From: Sphingomonas asaccharolytica NBRC 15499
GTDB taxonomy: Bacteria; Pseudomonadota; Alphaproteobacteria; Sphingomonadales; Sphingomonadaceae
Direction of reading: 5' to 3'
DNA: 64,000 nucleotides
Assembly: GCF_001598355.1 (NCBI RefSeq)
Contig: NZ_BCYU01000005.1
Span: forward strand, 1-64,000
This document shows, one piece after another, positions 62,603-64,000 of this stretch (the first letter of the stretch is position 1; the number at the start of each line of letters is the position of its first letter). The position numbers and the translations under genes were made by a program. The notes under the pieces are model-generated. The model saw only the letters and a program-made list of their open reading frames with translations. It did not search any database and was not told the DNA's origin.

Positions 62603-62784
62603 AGCCCGCCCAATCGCATAACTGTTTTACGTATGCAACACACTTCATGCCGCTCGGCTGCTATATGGTGCGCCGCGCCGCACGCCAACCCGCAATAGCG
62701 CATTAAATTATAGTCGTCATATAAAGCTGCTGTTGACTTGAGGCGGTCCGATGCGCAAAGCCCCGCGCCTTACCACGCCTACGA

Positions 62785-62858
62785 GGCCCGTTGGCGGAGT
62801 GGTTACGCACCGGACTGCAAATCCGTTTACGCCGGTTCGATTCCGGCACGGGCCTCCA
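62785..62858 (+). tRNA. tRNA-Cys(GCA)
   Basis: A 74-nt cloverleaf: acceptor GGCCCGT with ACGGGCC, D-arm TGGCGGAGTGGTTACGCA, anticodon loop CTGCAAA with anticodon GCA at 62817-62819, T-arm CCGGTTCGATTCCGG, encoded CCA. Confidence 0.94.
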
Positions 62859-62883
62859 TCGACGCGCTTTTGCCGCCGAACGG

Positions 62884-63774
62884 TCAGGGTAGTTTTTTCC
62901 CCATCGATGCCTGCAGGACCGCATACCATTCGGCGCGCGTCCATTCGACTTCGAAGGCATCGCGCGCCTCGCGAATTCGCTCGACGCGCTGGCTGCCGAC
63001 GATGGGAATGACCCGCGCGGGATGCGCCATCAGCCACGCATAGGCTGCCGCCGCCGCGGAGACACCATATTGCGCCCCCTTCCCCGCGAGCAACGCGGCA
63101 ACCGGCCCGTCCTGGCCGAGCCGCCCTCCGCCGAGCGGCGACCAGGCCAGGACGGCGTGATCGCGTGCCATCGCCAGGTCGAGCGTGCCATCCCACAAGG
63201 GATCAGTGTGGAGCGGCGAGAATTCGGGTTGCGTGCTCGCCAGCGGAATCGTGAGAAAGCTTTCCAGCGCCGCGACCTGCGCCGGCGTGAAGTTGGACAC
63301 ACCGACCGCACGCGTCTTCCCGCTGGCGATCATTTTCTCAAGCGTTGCCGCCAATTCCTGTGGATGCGCGAGTAGATCGGGCCGATGGACCTGCCAGAGA
63401 TCGACTTGTTCGACGCCTAGGCGTCGCAGCGACGCATCGAGCGCGCGATCGAGATAGGCGGGACTCGAATCGTACGGCACGCCAGGGATGATCCCTCCCT
63501 TCGTCGCCACCACCATAGACGCGCGCAATTCGGGCGCCTCGCCCAGCACGCGACCAAGCGCTGATTCGGCATCGCCGAATCCGCCGGTGCCGTTGAAGCC
63601 ATAGATGTCGGCCGTATCGAAGAGCGTGATTCCGCTGTCGAGCGCCGCCTCGATCAGCGCGTGAGCGCCGGCGACGTCGTCACCGCGCAGCCGCCACATA
63701 CCCCAGGCAATGGGTGAGACAAGGATGCCGCTTTTACCAAGCGGGCGTGATTCAGCGGAAGGACGTTCGATCAT
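62884..63774 (-). CDS. Aldo/keto reductase family protein
   Basis: A 296-aa aldo/keto reductase. The catalytic set is Asp in TLFDTADIYG, Tyr in that block, Lys in VVATKGG and His in WQVHRPDLL. Phosphate-binding residues are near IPIVGSQRVERI. It uses NADPH to reduce a carbonyl; the substrate is not indicated. It lies between tRNA-Cys and the receiver gene at the edge. Full length. Confidence 0.9.
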   Translation of the reverse strand: MIERPSAESRPLGKSGILVSPIAWGMWRLRGDDVAGAHALIEAALDSGITLFDTADIYGFNGTGGFGDAESALGRVLGEAPELRASMVVATKGGIIPGVPYDSSPAYLDRALDASLRRLGVEQVDLWQVHRPDLLAHPQELAATLEKMIASGKTRAVGVSNFTPAQVAALESFLTIPLASTQPEFSPLHTDPLWDGTLDLAMARDHAVLAWSPLGGGRLGQDGPVAALLAGKGAQYGVSAAAAAYAWLMAHPARVIPIVGSQRVERIREARDAFEVEWTRAEWYAVLQASMGKKLP

Positions 63775-63813
63775 GGCAGCGCTCTTGCCACGGCTGTGGG
63801 CGAGCCGAAATGG

Positions 63814-64000
63814 CTAAAGGATCACATCCCCCTCGCCGCCGGCGAGAATGCGCCCCATCGCCTCGAACAGAGCGTCCATCGCCACCGGTTTGAACAGCAC
63901 CTCATTGGCGCCGGCCGCGATGCAGCGTTCGCGCAGATCGATCGCGGTATCGGCGGTAACCACGATGATCGGCAACTTCGCCTTGGCATCGGGACGTCCG
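63814..64000 (-). CDS. Response-regulator receiver domain (partial)
   Basis: The C-terminal 61 residues of a receiver domain, cut by the window edge. Visible are LPIIVVTADTAIDLRERCIA, with the Thr switch position, and the conserved Lys in NEVLFKPVAMDALFEAMGRI, then the stop at 63814. It could be a lone receiver or the tail of a hybrid kinase; the phospho-acceptor Asp lies outside. Confidence 0.8.
   Translation of the reverse strand, partial: GRPDAKAKLPIIVVTADTAIDLRERCIAAGANEVLFKPVAMDALFEAMGRILAGGEGDVIL

Noticed and set aside
1..64000. CRISPR arrays, prophage, insertion sequences, rRNA
   Set aside because: No regularly spaced repeats, integrase, transposase, phage structural gene or rRNA-like stretch was found.

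Overview
The window looks like chromosomal DNA of a sphingomonad (Alphaproteobacteria, Sphingomonas or a close relative). The evidence is high GC content, a PopZ-type polar organiser, an exosortase A (XrtA) exopolysaccharide locus, a TonB-dependent receptor, several secreted S9 peptidases, and an ornithine decarboxylase next to a deoxyhypusine-synthase-like enzyme, a pairing that fits the homospermidine typical of Sphingomonas. Gene density is high. I see no phage, insertion sequence, integron, CRISPR array or rRNA. Genus-level placement is inference.

Layout, 0-30 kb: SufE and a 57-aa protein; a DUF2218 gene with a His-rich PadR regulator (YqjI/NfeR-like) behind two identical palindromes; RarA, a YjbR protein and an RNase-H-like protein; tRNA-Thr(TGT); a secreted DUF1579-like protein; an exported methyltransferase divergent from a MocR regulator; an S9 peptidase convergent with a penicillin acylase; a TonB receptor, LysR regulator and the D-glutamate pair DgcN/DgcA; a second DUF1579-like protein; a lone receiver protein; an EEP phosphohydrolase coupled to a patatin; threonine dehydratase followed by a 53-aa membrane protein; a speF-type RNA leader, ornithine decarboxylase and DHS-like synthase; a frameshifted tautomerase, SDR and HxlR regulator; MAPEG and a small HTH protein.

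30-47.6 kb is the exopolysaccharide/exosortase A locus. On the minus strand, in transcription order, lie AMP ligase, PLP decarboxylase, Wza-like lipoprotein, Wzz-like protein, tyrosine autokinase, outer-membrane protein, ATPase, polysaccharide deacetylase, FemAB protein, glycosyltransferase, XrtA-EpsI and a glutamine amidotransferase. Divergently lie an acyl carrier protein and two alpha/beta hydrolases. The ligase, decarboxylase, carrier protein and hydrolases form a small-molecule cassette of unknown product. It is the best candidate here for undescribed biochemistry.

47.6-64 kb: an NTF2-like protein, TrxB, esterase, thiolase, CitE-like lyase; a six-gene minus-strand operon (Tat-exported hydrolase, DUF4331, HupE/UreJ, membrane protein, DUF4198, AraC regulator) that may concern metal handling or another envelope function; a second S9 peptidase; PopZ, a TolC-type protein and a PCMT-type methyltransferase; tRNA-Cys(GCA); an aldo/keto reductase; and the C-terminal part of a receiver domain at the edge. 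Extragenic palindromes of several families sit between genes throughout.
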